A DNA stretch of 64,000 nucleotides from the NCBI GenBank assembly GCA_013396525.1, contig VWYX01000670.1, forward strand, positions 404,243 through 468,242. The letters run 5' to 3'. The DNA comes from Chaetorhynchus papuensis (lineage: Eukaryota > Chordata > Aves > Passeriformes > Rhipiduridae). The notes beneath the pieces were generated by a model. It did no database searches and was not told where the DNA came from. It worked only from the letters and a program-made list of their open reading frames with translations. Each line of letters begins with the position of its first letter. The stretch's first letter is position 1. Of this stretch, positions 50,001 to 61,284 are shown piece after piece. Position numbers and translations under genes: made by a program.

Positions 50001-53000
50001 AAAGACTGTCAAACATGTAATAAAAATTAAAAATAGTACTCTGCATATAACCTACCATTTAAATTCATATCTTGCTGTTTTAATCATAGAATCATTGAAT
50101 CACAGAATGGCCTGAGTTGAAAGGGACCTTAAAGACCTGGTTCCAACCCCCCTGCCATGGACAGGGACACCTTGCTCTAGACCAGGTTGCTCGGAGTTCC
50201 ATCCAACCTGGCCTTAAACACTGCCAGGAATGGGGCACTCTGGACAACCTGTTCCAGTGAGTCACCACCCTCACAATAAAGAATATTTTCCTATTATCTA
50301 ATCGAAACCTACTCTCTTTCAGTTTAACACCACTCCTCCTTGCTCTGTCACTACATGCTCCTGTAAGAAGTCCCTCTCCCATCTTTCTTGCAGCCTCCCT
50401 CCAAGTACTCTACAGTCTGGATAAATAAAAAAAGCAAAATAAGCACAAAATAAAAAAAGCAAAATGAGAATGGTATGAGCATATATCAGGGAATTAATCT
50501 GCTTACACATTACAAAAAGTCATAAATCTATGGCCAGAAACAGATACAGGCACAAGAGTCACACCAAAATGCAAACACAGCAAGCTGCTTTCAAATCCTG
50601 TGATCTACTTCTATGAAAGCTGACAAATCTTTACATTACTTCATAGAAGTCCTGCCATTCTCAGCTTGGCCAGCTCACTTAATTTTCCTTTGTATTACTC
50701 CTACTAGCACTGTTTTTTTATCCAAATCCCCTCAATTTGTTATAAAGGAAACATACGGAAAGACTGTTGGAAATTCAACATCTCTATCTTCAATTTTGGA
50801 AGCTACTCAGTAGAAACCAGGGATGGGGCAGAGACAGCAGAGGAAATGATGAGCACAAACAAGGACTATCAGTCAGGCCATTCCTCCCCAGAGCACCATT
50901 CACTGCATGAGGTAAGGGTTCTACAGAAAAAGATGGTACCAGACAATATAGTATTTCAATTTGTATAAACATAACAGGATAAACACAAGGATAAACTAAT
51001 GGTACAGAAGCAACTGTAATAATCCTTTAATTTGGATGTACTCTCCAACAAGACTGTTGAAAAGAGACGTCATTTATTTTTGGTGGTCACCTGCAACTGC
51101 CCTAGAACTTGCAGAGAAGTCAGCTGGGGACAGAAATTACAAACATCCACTCACAGGAGACCACTGAGCTTCATGGTTAGGTGACTTCAGGAAGAGCCAC
51201 CAAACAACAAACAGAGAACAGAAACTTTCACCAGGGAACAGTAAGGGGCAGAGGTTGAAGAAAAGGTAGTGTGTTTAATTTCATAACATCCTTTCAACTG
51301 TAACTTGCTGATTGGGCCAAAAAAGGAACTCTTCTGGGCAGAATACAACTGTGCAGATCAGCAATTACCACTCATTAGCAAGCACCACGCTGCAAGTTTC
51401 TTTACACTTTAGTTTCTCTCTGCTCCCTCATTCGTGTCCCTGCCCCAGCCAATGCACAGCAAACAGCACGACCAAACTGGGGTCACAGAAGTAGGATTTA
51501 ATCATAAAAACCTACACCCAGACCTACACGAATCAAGCAGGCAGGACATGAAGCTACTGCTTCAGATTATCACCACAGGCTATTTCTAAATTCTAAATAA
51601 AAGTCTACAATTCAAGTAAACTGGAGATCTTGGTCAAATTTATCAAATAGCAAAACCCAGCATTTACCTTCCAAACAATCTAACATACAGATGATACCAG
51701 AAAAATAGTTTTGAAAGGCTAACTAAACATTTGGTCAATTTTGGGGCATATTTTGCCATTTACCAGGTATTTTGTATTTCTCAGAGGTCTTACAACTATG
51801 AAAATTAAACACCAATTTCAACTGAAATAACTCAAGAATTTATAAACTACTCTTTTGATTCCCATAGGAGATAAAAGAGAAGAAATAATGACATTAAGCA
51901 GTTAATATTTCTTCCACAGAACATTCAAAAATGAAAAAAAAAAACCTCTAGGCAAAAGAGTCCAGACAATGTCCTATTTCTAATCAACAGTCTGTATTTC
52001 CTGTGCAAGTAGTTATGAATTATCAAAAAACTGAGTTTGTTACTAATTATCGTATGCTGAATATGTATTTTAAACTGGCAATATAATAAATGCCACCTTA
52101 AATGCTGGGGTTAATTGCATTTATAGTCATGGAGTTCTTAAAGTCTTAACTAGTGTTTTTTATCAGAAGTCTTAGAACGAAATAACAGCATTTAAGCCTC
52201 TTCCAATTAATTTATATAATATTTTTCATATGATGGTCTGAACTCTCATCTGTACATTTTTCATAGAAAAGTGACCATTAGTTATTCTAATAGAATAGTT
52301 AGAATAACTAACCAAAAATCATTTATTTCTATTAGATCTCAGACATACTCAAAGATCTTACACTAAGTTTATACATTGTGAAGAACAAGAATGCGGACCT
52401 TGCCCTGAACAACTTACAACATAAATACATCAAGGAAAGGATGAATAAATGTAACAGAGAAGTGCAAATACAGAGGTATCTGTGTATAGAAGCGCACAGC
52501 AGGAAGCAGACAGATGCCACGCTAAAACCACAAGTTTGCTCACAAGCGTCACTGCTTGAATGAGGCACTAGAAAATGGCAACATTGCAACCTCTGAAGAT
52601 CTAAAGCATCAGGGGGAACACACACAAACCGAGAGCTATCACTGCAGTAATTTCTGCCATATGGACAAGAGTTTCATTCGAGCAAATCGGTATAAAAGAT
52701 ATCTATGACCTACACATTGCCCAGATGTGAACATTCAAAGTGGAGCCAGGATGAATTGGAAAGCTGGGACATAGGCCTGAATACTAGGGCAAGACAGTGA
52801 CATTATTCACCACACCAAATAAAAATGAGAGGAAGACCTGAATTCCCTCAGAGTGTAATGAATGCACTTCTTAGTATATGAATTTCTATCTCAAAAAGAG
52901 TCTAAGCATAATTCAATCATAGTAGAAAACTCACAGAATTTTCAGCAAAGGGAAGCTAGGTGCATATAAAAGTATCCATTACCAGCCTCAAGTGACTAAA

Positions 53001-56000
53001 AGTCATAAGCCAAGCACTCATCAAACGCCTTTAGTTTTCATTTAATTTCAGGCCTTTAGGGTATGCCTGATTCATTCTCATGCCAAGCCTTCTAAACTCA
53101 TAAAAGTCTGAAAACTGTTCTTCTAAAGTAAAAATTTTTTTCCCCACCACATAATCTCTGAATGCCAGCAGCTAGGAGTTAATTTCAGAATTTCCTAGTT
53201 ACCTAAACAAGACTGTCTAGTGCCATCATTTATCTGTATGACTACATTTCTCCCTCTTTTGCCTTCTTCCCCTGTTGATTTGAACTGAATTAATTTTCAA
53301 GATTCACACAAAAGGGGTAAAAGTGTGAATGATTAAAGTTCCTACAACATACAACTTTGACACTAAACAGCCGCTAGTAAGAAAGAGTGACAGATTAGAG
53401 CTCTTTCAGAGGGGGAAGTGGGAAGAGCCAGATCTTTAGCTAATTTGTTTAATCCACCCAGAGACAGAAGCCAATAGCCCGGTGTACAGGCAGCACACGT
53501 GCAGTTCTGAGCTAGAGACTGAGCTGCTGTCTCATGCCCAGCCAACTAACCAAAAATGGTAGAGATGAAAAGGCAAAGGAAAGGATGCTGTGATGTGGAA
53601 ACTCCCAGATCATGCAAGAGAACAGGGAGTGCCTGAATCAGGTCTTGGTGACTTGAGAAAGTGCTCAACACTTCCATTTCCCACAAATCACGAGATTTCC
53701 AAGCTCCATTGATTCTGTTACTAATAAAACACTTCTGGTGTACATATATTTAATAGCTAATTTTAAAGGACAGGTCCTTATGTATCTTGCTATGGAATCA
53801 AACCAAAATTCACAGACAAATCAAGTTTATGAGGTGCTTTATTTCCTCAGCAACATGCCCTTATGTAATTTACACTAGACTCCATAAACTTTACCAATAT
53901 ATGCATTTATGTATTTCAACATTCACTCCAGATCAGGACTATTAACCTTGTGATTTAGAGGCTGCAGGACCCAGGATCATGAAACACAACAGAGCACACT
54001 ACAACACTGCTCTGTGGCTTCTGTCCCAGCATACGCACAAAAAAGCAATATAAATATCAAGATATGACACTAGCATATCTTGAATATTTGCTTAACTAGC
54101 ATATCATATTTGCTTAACATTTCATTCTGGGGGCATTTTTTTAAAGACAGAAATGTCATTTAAAGGCAAAACAGGTAAAAAAAAGATCTTCAATTACGCT
54201 TTACAAACAATGAAATCATTATTCCTAAGCGTTCCCATAACATTACACAAGAGAAAGACAGAAAACAAATTTTCAGGATGTGACAGCTGCAGCCTCTACA
54301 GCCTAAGGTCTAAACACACTCAGACTCCAGACACACAACAACAACAGAGCCTTGCCTACACAACCCACACACTGCCAAGTTTTCATGGGGACCCCTAACT
54401 TTGCATCAGCCCCTTGATGTGAAGTAGCCGGAGCCCTCAATTACTACGTTTCTCTAATTGCTAGAAGAAAGGCTTGTCTCCATTATCTCACCAGTATCAC
54501 TTCACCACCTTGCCTAGAGCGCTCCAAAAGACAAGAACACTCTACCCTTCCTCAGTCTTGACTATTTGAACCTTCCTGTGTACTAAGCAGCATTTGCTGC
54601 AATTTCTCACACAACCCTATTAAGTTTAATGGACTGCTTTGAATGAGAAACCATGAAACAGAGCAGAGCCCTGTTAATCTCACAGTGCTCCTTGCAAAAC
54701 TAAACAATGTGACAGCACTGTACAAAATGAGTTTCTGAACAGAAAATACACTTGGAAACCGTCATTTCTTATGATAATGCCCCCCAACTTCCCCACAATG
54801 CTTACCACTTGTCAATGGTGAAAATGTTTTAAGAAATTATTTGAAAAGACTGCACGGACAAATTTTTATATTATATTAAAAGCCTTTATTTCATTATTAC
54901 TGTGACCCCAAAAAGGACATATGTAACTTCAAATTTTAGCTAACACTAAATTTAACAAAACAATCTTGTGGCTAAAAAGAGCATGAACAACAAAATTTAT
55001 GACTACTGACTCCCTAAATAAACACTATAGTAGTGGAGCTATGTAAGTAGTCTTGGTAAAAATGTAGTGTATTATCCTGAAGACAAAAATGCATAATAAA
55101 ATAATTTAATCCACTTTTATTATATCCCACACAGAATACAAAGGACACAAGCATAAGACAAATGAATTACTCCATTTCTCAGGCTCTATTCTAGTCCTGA
55201 CAAAACATTCAGAAGAGGGGCCAGCAAATTAAAAGGATGCAAAGCAACATTTCTACTTTTTTATCTTCTCTGCTGAAGACCATTCTGGACATGTAATTAT
55301 CTGCACAGTTTTCCTCCCAACAACTAAAAGATAACATAATAATCATACCACATATTAAATAAAGCATCTTAAAAATTTGGTTTCCATTTACATAAATGGA
55401 TACACCCATCAACATTTTTATGCCTGTGACTGATCTTTTTCACCTCTGTCATTAAAATACCTGCTACTGTTTCTTGCTACTGTTTTACTTTGTGCTTGAC
55501 TGTTTCATTCTGTTTACACCTACTTACAGAAGAACAAATTACTTTTCTTTTTTAATTGTCTTGATGACAGGGACAAATTTCTGACTGCCTCACAATGACT
55601 ATTTTTGTCAGGTTCCTCATGCTTCTAGTTGTTTGTTAGGAGGACACAAATCTGTTCTTAGAAGTCATAACGATAGTTTCATTATTGCCATTATTTTGAA
55701 ATCCATACTAGTTATGCAACATAACTCAATAAAGAAAACTAAGAAACATAAACTAATATACTGGTTCTCTCTCACTTTCTCTTTGGCAACTCCCAACAAA
55801 TGAGACAGGAAAGGAAAACACTTTACCACATACAAAAATATGAAAATTAAATAGGATAGTTAAACTTGCATAGAAGTATATAGGCTTCTGATACAGGAAA
55901 ATATTAACTGAGTATAGGCATAATCGCAATTAAAAAGGGCATAATTATTCTGATAGAAGTTGTATGTATCAAACTAATGACAATTTAGTATATAAGCTGA

Positions 56001-58822
56001 CTGGAAAATGCATGTAAATCTGCATTTCCTGAATATGTGAAAATGTTTACATTTTAGGATATCAAATTAGCTGGACCAAATCTCACTCAACCAATTTTTC
56101 AAAAAACAACACTTTATCTAGTACCAACAGATTTCTATTCCAAAAGAGAAAAGGTATTAAAAGCCCAATTAATAAAATAACATTTTATTATAATGACATT
56201 TGAAAAAAGTAAATAAGTTATTGCAGCTATTCTATATGTATGTATATATATATATACACCTCACACGGGGCAATAAAATATCTCGGTCTTCAACAAGAGC
56301 ATTTCTCACTACAAAATAAAGGAGAGAAGGCAAAAAAAAAATCCAAACAGACCTTCCTAAGAAGGTGTATGGTCCTACCTTGATTAAAGTACTGCCAAAC
56401 AACAGAGCAGGACTGTATCTCTGCAGTGTGTCCCATAAGGTGGACTCGCATGCTTATGGAAAGTCACCACACACATAAAGCCACCTACATTTAGCTTTTC
56501 CAGTCTGCAGTCGGTTTTTTTAATATATACATCTTCATATTACCCACATCATTCTATATGTGCTTTAACTGAATGGGTTACAAGTTACTCACAGAAGAAT
56601 TCAGCTTATAGAAACATGTTCCACTAAACCTGCTGATTCCAGCTTAATCATGGACACGAAACTACATTTAACTTCTCAGACATACATGTTTTCCTTAGCT
56701 TGAGCATATACACAGGCTTAACACATCTGCCAAGATACAGGGTGTGCTCCACCAAACATTCCTTTCTAGCTTGTTCATTTAAAATTGCAGAATCAGATTG
56801 GCAGTCAGAGCCAGAGTTAAAGTCAAGCTCAGTTTTCACTGGCACATTGACCTACTTCTTTTATTTCTACAAAACTGCAGATACACAGAACTTTTACTTT
56901 TTGAAATGGACATCCAGACAATGTCATAGTCAAGTGACAGTCAAACAGGAAAAACAAAACCTATGAACTGCTTCTCAGTTAAACATTTTCTAAAATCTCA
57001 CACACTGACCACCAGCCTGCATCTGCCCATTTATATGGCTTTCCAACAGAGAACCACAAAAATCTCCTTTAAAATGTCTGTCACCATTTCTGAAAGACTG
57101 AGGTCCTTGCTATCCTACTAACAAGATACACTTCTCCATTTTTTCACAACGAAATGAGGCTGATCTCAGGAAAGACAGTGGCTTGGATTGCCAAACACCA
57201 TTTTTTTCTCCTCTTTGATAAGCTACTTAATTCAACTCTGTCCTACTGTGACCAGCAGGAAAATTATGAAAACAAATCCCCCCCTAAAACAGCATTAGTT
57301 TAATTTAAGACTGCAAATGTTATTAGCACAGTAGTAGGTTTATAAACTTTCACAACCCTAAGCACATGTAAATTTATTTGCATACATCCCCCGTGCATCT
57401 GAAATACCTTCAGGCTCCTTCTAAAAATAACCTGGCCCAGAATTGCCAACATACAGCCACCTCTTTGGAAACTACTGTCTTCCTGGAACACTTTTTTCAC
57501 GATTCAGGAACATCCTCCATACAATATTTTACCTAGACTCTTCTCTCTAGCAGTAAGTATCCAGTAAGATGGCAAAAATTTTTTGAGAAGTCCTACAGCA
57601 GGAGCTTCCATTCACCAAACCTCAAGTTGTGCCTCTTAAAAGCAATTGTACCAATCAGAGAACGCGTATTAAGCTAATAAAGTAGATAAATCAAAGCCTG
57701 AACTGCATTTCTTTATTCTTGACTACTTTGTTAAAATAAGACTCAACAAATTTGGTGAAGGAAATGGTATCCACAAACAACAGAATGATATTCCTAACTT
57801 TTTGTTGTTTTCCTTTATGAAATAATATCACTTATTTGGTAAGACAGGTCCAGTCAAATGCAGCTGCAGGAGAAAGCTTAGTCAAAGCCAGATTCAGCCC
57901 AAGTATTATTTTAATCCAAATAAAGGTGTATTTCTCAAGATGGATCTAATTTATTGGCTTGAGTAAGTGTACCTAAGTAAACTATTACTGAGGACATTTT
58001 TCTGAATGAGACAAAAGCTTTGTATTAAAATGCACAAGCAGTATAAAATTACAATGAAAATTACATGAAGTACAGTAACTTGCATCATAAAAATATGCAG
58101 ACTAGAAAAAGAAAATATGCAGACTAGAAGAAGACTAGAAATCTGTGCACATAAGAAGACAAGACACTCATTTCCAACAGAGCAGCTCCATCTTTTGGAG
58201 ATTTTAAATGGCAGCTTTCATTTCAAGTTTATGACTCCAATAAACCTGAGGTCCTAAAATTAACAACCAACAAGGCAATACTAAAGTCTTCTAAAGGTCT
58301 ATTTGAAAGATAAAAACTCCTTTATACATATGAGGCCTAATACTACTCACAGTAATAAAATACTTTACAAAGTAAGACTTTATTCAATTTCAAAGCACTC
58401 ACTCTAGATTATCATACCATTTTTATCAAACAATTACCTCAAGCACGTAGATATACACAATAATTATGCTAATTATTAACAACTGCTAACTGTGTTCCTT
58501 TGCTTTTCAACTCATAAGAAATTTAGGCACAGATCTTCAGTTCTTCAAGTGCTCCTGAAGATTTTAATTAGATACAAAAAACCTTTCAGGATCTGAGTTA
58601 CAACATTTCCTTTCAAAATATTTCAGCTTGAAACAACCTTGCAAAGAAATCCATTCTCTGAAAATAACCTGAAAACTCACCTGCTTTAGAGGTACACAAC
58701 AACACACCATGCCTGTGCAATAAGCAATAAATTCTAATTATCTACCATAAACTCGTAAATCTCATTTTACTATACTTACACTTCATAAGGCCTACTGTAT
58801 AGGTTGGTACTGCATGTGTGTG

Positions 58823-58858
<36 letters not shown>

Positions 58859-60796
58859 TCTTCCCTATACTCTTACGAAAGATGTAAGACAGCATATCAA
58901 CATAAACACATAGAGGAACATAAATATCACTACAGTAAGCATTCTGGTGAAATAAAGACTGGGATGAAAAGAACCTCCTAGTTTAACGAGATCTTTGTTC
59001 TGCTCTGAAAAATCCTGCTCCTCTGTTACATTCCACGGGTTCTTTTGCATAACAATGTCTTCATACCAGGAAGAAACCTGATTAAAACCAAGGACAATCT
59101 ACTTACTTCCTACTGAAAGGCACACCTTCAGAAGAGCAGGTTACTGCTTGAAGACTCTAAATTTTTTTTATTATGAGTGTAACACAAAGGACTGAAAGAA
59201 GGGAATTAAGTCTATTGAAGCTCTTACAAAGCCCATATTTTCACGGTGTCTCAGAATTTCCCCTTTTACTCCTATATACTTACAAGTTAAAAGAACAAGC
59301 AATAGAAGTCTAAAAAGTATGGCCTACAAAAGCTACTGAAGAAACTGGAGGGCTTTAGCCCAGGGAAAAGGTAACTGAAGAAGAAACATCAAAATCCTTC
59401 CAATTGTAACTGAAAGACAAGAGGACAGCTCATACGCACACCCGCACAGGACACCACGAAAAACACCTACTAAACCAAAGATGCTCGGGTTGGACAGATA
59501 TAAAATGACCATGAAGTTCTTCAGAACCTCCTTCCAGAGCTCTCCAATTCTTCCACAGGCCTAAGGACCTGCAGTCCTGCCTCTAAGCAGCATCAGAAGG
59601 AGATAACTTGGCTCCGTCTTCTTTCTTCCCACCCTGACTGAAACTCTGTATCAGGCATGAAGAAAACTTTCCAACAGGAAGGCCAGTTATTATTCTCCTC
59701 ACAGAATGTGCGACCTCTGCCTACTTTCAGTCACTAAGCTTGGCAGAGAACTATTTGATCTGCTTTGAAGTGTGAAGGAACAACAGGACCTGTCAAAGTC
59801 CATCCCCAATCCACTTTTCTGCTGCCTTTACTTGTAAGGAGGGACAATGTCCTCATTTTGACTACTGACTCTAAGCTTTAAGCACCTCGATCTTGTCTTT
59901 GTCCCTTCTTTTAAAAGGTTTTCCAAATCCACAGAATCTCAAAATCAATTAGGCTGGAAAAGTACTCTGGGATCATCAAGTCCAACCTGTGACCGAACAC
60001 CACCATGGCAACCAGACTACGGCGCCCAGTGCCACATCCAGTCTTTCCTTAAACAGCTCCAGGGACGGTGACTCCACCACCACCCTGCACAGCCCATTTC
60101 AATGTCTAAGCAGCCTTTCTGTGAAGAACTTCTTGCTAATGTCCAACCTAAACCACCCCCGGCGCAGCTTAAGACGGTGTCCTCTCGTCCTGACTCACTG
60201 CAAAGAGAAAACCAGTCAGCAGCATCTGTGGGCCAAGACTCCTGCTTTCAACCTCACAGAGAACTCTGGCACGCACCGCTCCGTGCCAGGGCTGGAATTA
60301 CCAAACCCAGAGGGAGGATGGCCGCGGCCAGGCCCGAATCCTAAAACGCGAGGCCTGCTGAACCCTCCTCAGCTGCTTCGGAGCAGGAAACGAGCAGGAA
60401 GAAACCCGGAGGAGCTCCCGCTGCCCCCGGGGCAGGGCACGGTCGGCACCGCCGCCACCCCGACCCGTCCGGGGATGCGCGCCCGGCGCGGCCCCGCCCG
60501 GTGCCACGGCAGCCCCTCACCTCCAGCTTGTGGTTGATCTGGGACACGGTCTGAGCCTTGTGGCAGAGCTGGGCGAAGCACGAGCTCAGGCTCGTCATCT
60601 TCTGCCGCCCCTCGTACGTGATGTCGGCCTGGTCGGGGTCGATCTCGCCCAGCAGCAGGTCCACGTCCACGAACGCCTTGTCGAACTCCTTCTCCAGCAC
60701 CTCCAACCAGCGGAACATGGACACGCCGCCGCCCGCCGCCGCCGAGGCCGGGCCGGCCGCGCCCGGACCGCAGGGACCACCGCCCGCCGCCGACAT
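37892..60796 (-). CDS. GOPC: GOPC, Golgi-associated PDZ and coiled-coil protein (PIST/CAL/FIG), complete
   Basis: Peripheral trans-Golgi protein. Its PDZ domain binds C-termini of membrane cargo such as CFTR, and its coiled coil binds Golgi SNARE/golgin partners and small GTPases (family knowledge). Exons in transcript order: 60796-60521, 47989-47825, 45553-45530 (microexon), 42282-42107, 41834-41669, 40432-40337, 39557-39393, 38714-38534, 38010-37892. All sites are GT-AG and the phases close exactly, giving 455 residues against about 462 in human. Residues 1-92 are the N-terminus ([20 protein letters not shown]). Coiled coils span about 75-147 and 156-214. The PDZ domain is about 283-369, with GLGI at 295-298 in the carboxylate loop. 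An acidic stretch, [12 protein letters not shown], follows. The start at 60796 fits homology and has A at -3. The last residues ([10 protein letters not shown]) differ from the mammalian C-terminus. Confidence 0.98.
38011..38533 (-). other. GOPC intron 8
   Basis: A 523-base intron (gtaaac ... ttgcag in sense). Nothing else seen. Confidence 0.85.
38534..38714 (-). CDS. GOPC: GOPC exon 8: PDZ end and acidic region
   Basis: Reads [20 protein letters not shown], then [20 protein letters not shown], then a diverged Asn/Ser-rich part ([18 protein letters not shown]). It completes the last PDZ strand. Ends in phase 1. Confidence 0.97.
38715..39392 (-). other. GOPC intron 7
   Basis: A 678-base intron. 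No feature recognised. Confidence 0.85.
39393..39557 (-). CDS. GOPC: GOPC exon 7: PDZ core
   Basis: Reads [20 protein letters not shown], then [20 protein letters not shown], then [15 protein letters not shown]. It holds the PDZ alpha-B helix with its first-position His (HKEAVTIL), which sets class I specificity. Phase 0 at both ends. Confidence 0.98.
39558..40336 (-). other. GOPC intron 6
   Basis: A 779-base intron inside the PDZ domain. No feature recognised. Confidence 0.85.
40337..40432 (-). CDS. GOPC: GOPC exon 6: PDZ start with GLGI loop
   Basis: Reads [20 protein letters not shown] then [12 protein letters not shown]. The GLGI carboxylate-binding loop is intact. Exactly 32 codons. 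Donor is ACA|gtaaat, somewhat weak. Confidence 0.97.
40433..41668 (-). other. GOPC intron 5
   Basis: A 1.24 kb intron. No feature recognised. Confidence 0.8.
41669..41834 (-). CDS. GOPC: GOPC exon 5: coiled-coil to PDZ linker
   Basis: Reads [20 protein letters not shown], then [20 protein letters not shown], then [15 protein letters not shown], after a split Arg codon. Strongly conserved. Ends in phase 0. Confidence 0.97.
42107..42282 (-). CDS. GOPC: GOPC exon 4: second coiled coil
   Basis: Reads [20 protein letters not shown], then [20 protein letters not shown] and [18 protein letters not shown]. This is the leucine-zipper-like coiled coil used for Golgi targeting and partner binding. Acceptor is tgtaaag, donor is AG|gtatgt. 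Ends in phase 2. Confidence 0.97.
42283..45529 (-). other. GOPC intron 3b (exon 4 to microexon)
   Basis: A 3.2 kb intron. Two A-rich aaccaaacaaaa-type low-complexity patches occur near 42290-42335 and 42843-42890. No gene or transposon recognised. Confidence 0.8.
45530..45553 (-). CDS. GOPC: GOPC microexon, 24 nt, optional
   Basis: Codes SVLSVDEM between ...IKAKL and ERELEANKK. It has a pyrimidine-rich acceptor (tcttctgtcttaag) and a strong donor ATG|gtaagtatg. Its position and length match the 8-residue insert (SGPSVEEL-like) that separates the long and short mammalian isoforms. With it the protein is 455 residues, without it 447. Confidence 0.88.
45554..47824 (-). other. GOPC intron 2 (exon 2 to microexon)
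   Basis: A 2.3 kb intron. No feature recognised. Confidence 0.8.
47825..47989 (-). CDS. GOPC: GOPC exon 2: first coiled coil
   Basis: Reads [20 protein letters not shown], then [20 protein letters not shown] and [15 protein letters not shown]. Heptad Leu/Val spacing. Acceptor is cttcacag, donor is CTG|gtgagt. Exactly 55 codons. Confidence 0.97.
50084..50412 (-). mobile_element. CR1 LINE 3' fragment
   Basis: On the + strand it starts tcatagaatcattgaatcac, then cagaatggcctgagttgaaa and ccccctgccatggacaggga. These are standard CR1 3' end sequences in reverse. It lies in the same direction as GOPC and is 5'-truncated. Confidence 0.96.
52278..52311. repeat. 13-bp perfect inverted repeat
   Basis: Arms ttagttattctaa (52278-52290) and ttagaataactaa (52299-52311), with an 8-base spacer tagaatag. 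It lies about 70 bases left of the dispersed repeat copy. Origin unknown. Confidence 0.85.
52376..52772. repeat. Dispersed repeat, copy 1 (inside GOPC intron 1)
   Basis: Nearly identical to 61285-61849 over its first 250 bases (about 5 substitutions), but it lacks a 174-base internal segment present there. It contains TATAAAAG and a 60-codon open frame beginning [20 protein letters not shown]. Probably a fragment of an LTR or other avian retroelement. The family is not identified. Confidence 0.8.
54069..54118. repeat. Short tandem duplication
   Basis: ctagcatatc...atatttgcttaa occurs twice in a row, with a 5-base indel between copies. Confidence 0.75.
56242..56256. repeat. Short (TA)n run
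   Basis: TA dinucleotide run in GOPC intron 1. Confidence 0.85.
58091..58140. repeat. 22-bp tandem duplication
   Basis: aaatatgcagactagaa units repeated twice, followed by a partial third unit (gactagaa). Confidence 0.75.
58815..58859. repeat. (TG)n(TA)n compound microsatellite
   Basis: TG repeats followed by TA repeats with one tac interruption, in GOPC intron 1. Confidence 0.92.
59930..60200 (-). mobile_element. CR1 LINE 3' fragment next to GOPC exon 1
   Basis: Starts cacagaatctcaaaatcaat, then gggatcatcaagtccaacct, and ends near tgtcctctcgtcctgactca. This is a diverged CR1 3' end, in the same direction as GOPC, about 320 bases inside intron 1. Confidence 0.93.
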
Positions 60797-61075
60797 GCTG
60801 GCGCCGCTGCCGCCCCCTGCCCCGCACACGGCGCTGCCCCGCCGCTCCCGCTCCCGGCCCCGCTCCGCCCCGCAGGACGCGGCCCCGGCCCAGCTCCCGG
60901 CCCCGCTCCCGGGGCAGCCACGCAGGGAGCGCGGGGACGCGCGTGCGCGGCGGCCGCGGGGCCGCCTGGTGGTGTGGCAGGCAGCGCCGGCCGAGCGCCG
61001 AGCCACCGAGCGCCCCGCCCGCGCCGGCAGGGGGCGCTGCGGGCCGGCACGAGCCGGGCGTGAGGGTACGAGGGG
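60390..61075 (-). promoter_or_regulatory. GOPC: CpG island promoter of GOPC
   Basis: Very GC- and CpG-rich stretch covering exon 1 and about 280 bases upstream of the start codon, with several GC boxes (ccccgccc-type) and no TATA box. It contrasts with AT-rich flanks. The transcription start is not determined, and the 5' UTR lies somewhere above 60796. Confidence 0.85.
60521..60796 (-). CDS. GOPC: GOPC exon 1: start codon and N-terminus
   Basis: Begins [20 protein letters not shown], then [40 protein letters not shown] and [16 protein letters not shown]. The Gly/Ala leader is typical of GOPC and is followed by the conserved [11 protein letters not shown]. Donor is GAG|gtgagg. The frame is open further upstream to an ATG at 61006, but homology and the A at -3 favour 60796. 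Confidence 0.96.
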
Positions 61076-61100
61076 CTCGTCCTGGCCAGGGGATCGGGAC

Positions 61101-61152
61101 TGTCCCCCTGTCCTCCCCGTGTCCTCCCCGTGTCCTCCCCGTGTCTTTCCTG
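61101..61152. repeat. 11-bp tandem repeat upstream of GOPC
   Basis: Three perfect units of tgtcctccccg (61109-61141) with degenerate copies on both sides, at the outer edge of the CpG island. Confidence 0.85.
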
Positions 61153-61284
61153 CGTCCCGTCCCTGTCACTGGGAGCGTCCTCGGGCATGTTATTGTAATT
61201 TTGGCCATTGTTATATTGACATGTAGTCCATACAGACCCATGCTCAGTTGGTATATAGTAAAGAGTAAGAATGCGTACATAGGA

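Larger units (their letters stand above)
47990..60520 (-). other. GOPC intron 1 (12.5 kb)
   Basis: The largest intron. It holds two CR1 fragments (50084-50412, 59930-60200), one copy of a repeat unit also found upstream of the gene (52376-52772), TA microsatellites (56242, 58815) and short tandem duplications (54069-54118, 58091-58140). The remainder is AT-rich with no recognised feature. Confidence 0.8.

Noticed and set aside
59989..60537. 182-codon plus-strand open frame
   Set aside because: It runs through a CR1 fragment into the CpG island antisense to GOPC. No domain, and a repeat-derived composition.
60530..61226. Plus-strand open frames antisense to GOPC exon 1
   Set aside because: Shadows of GOPC exon 1 and GC-rich flank. 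They contain no independent family signature.
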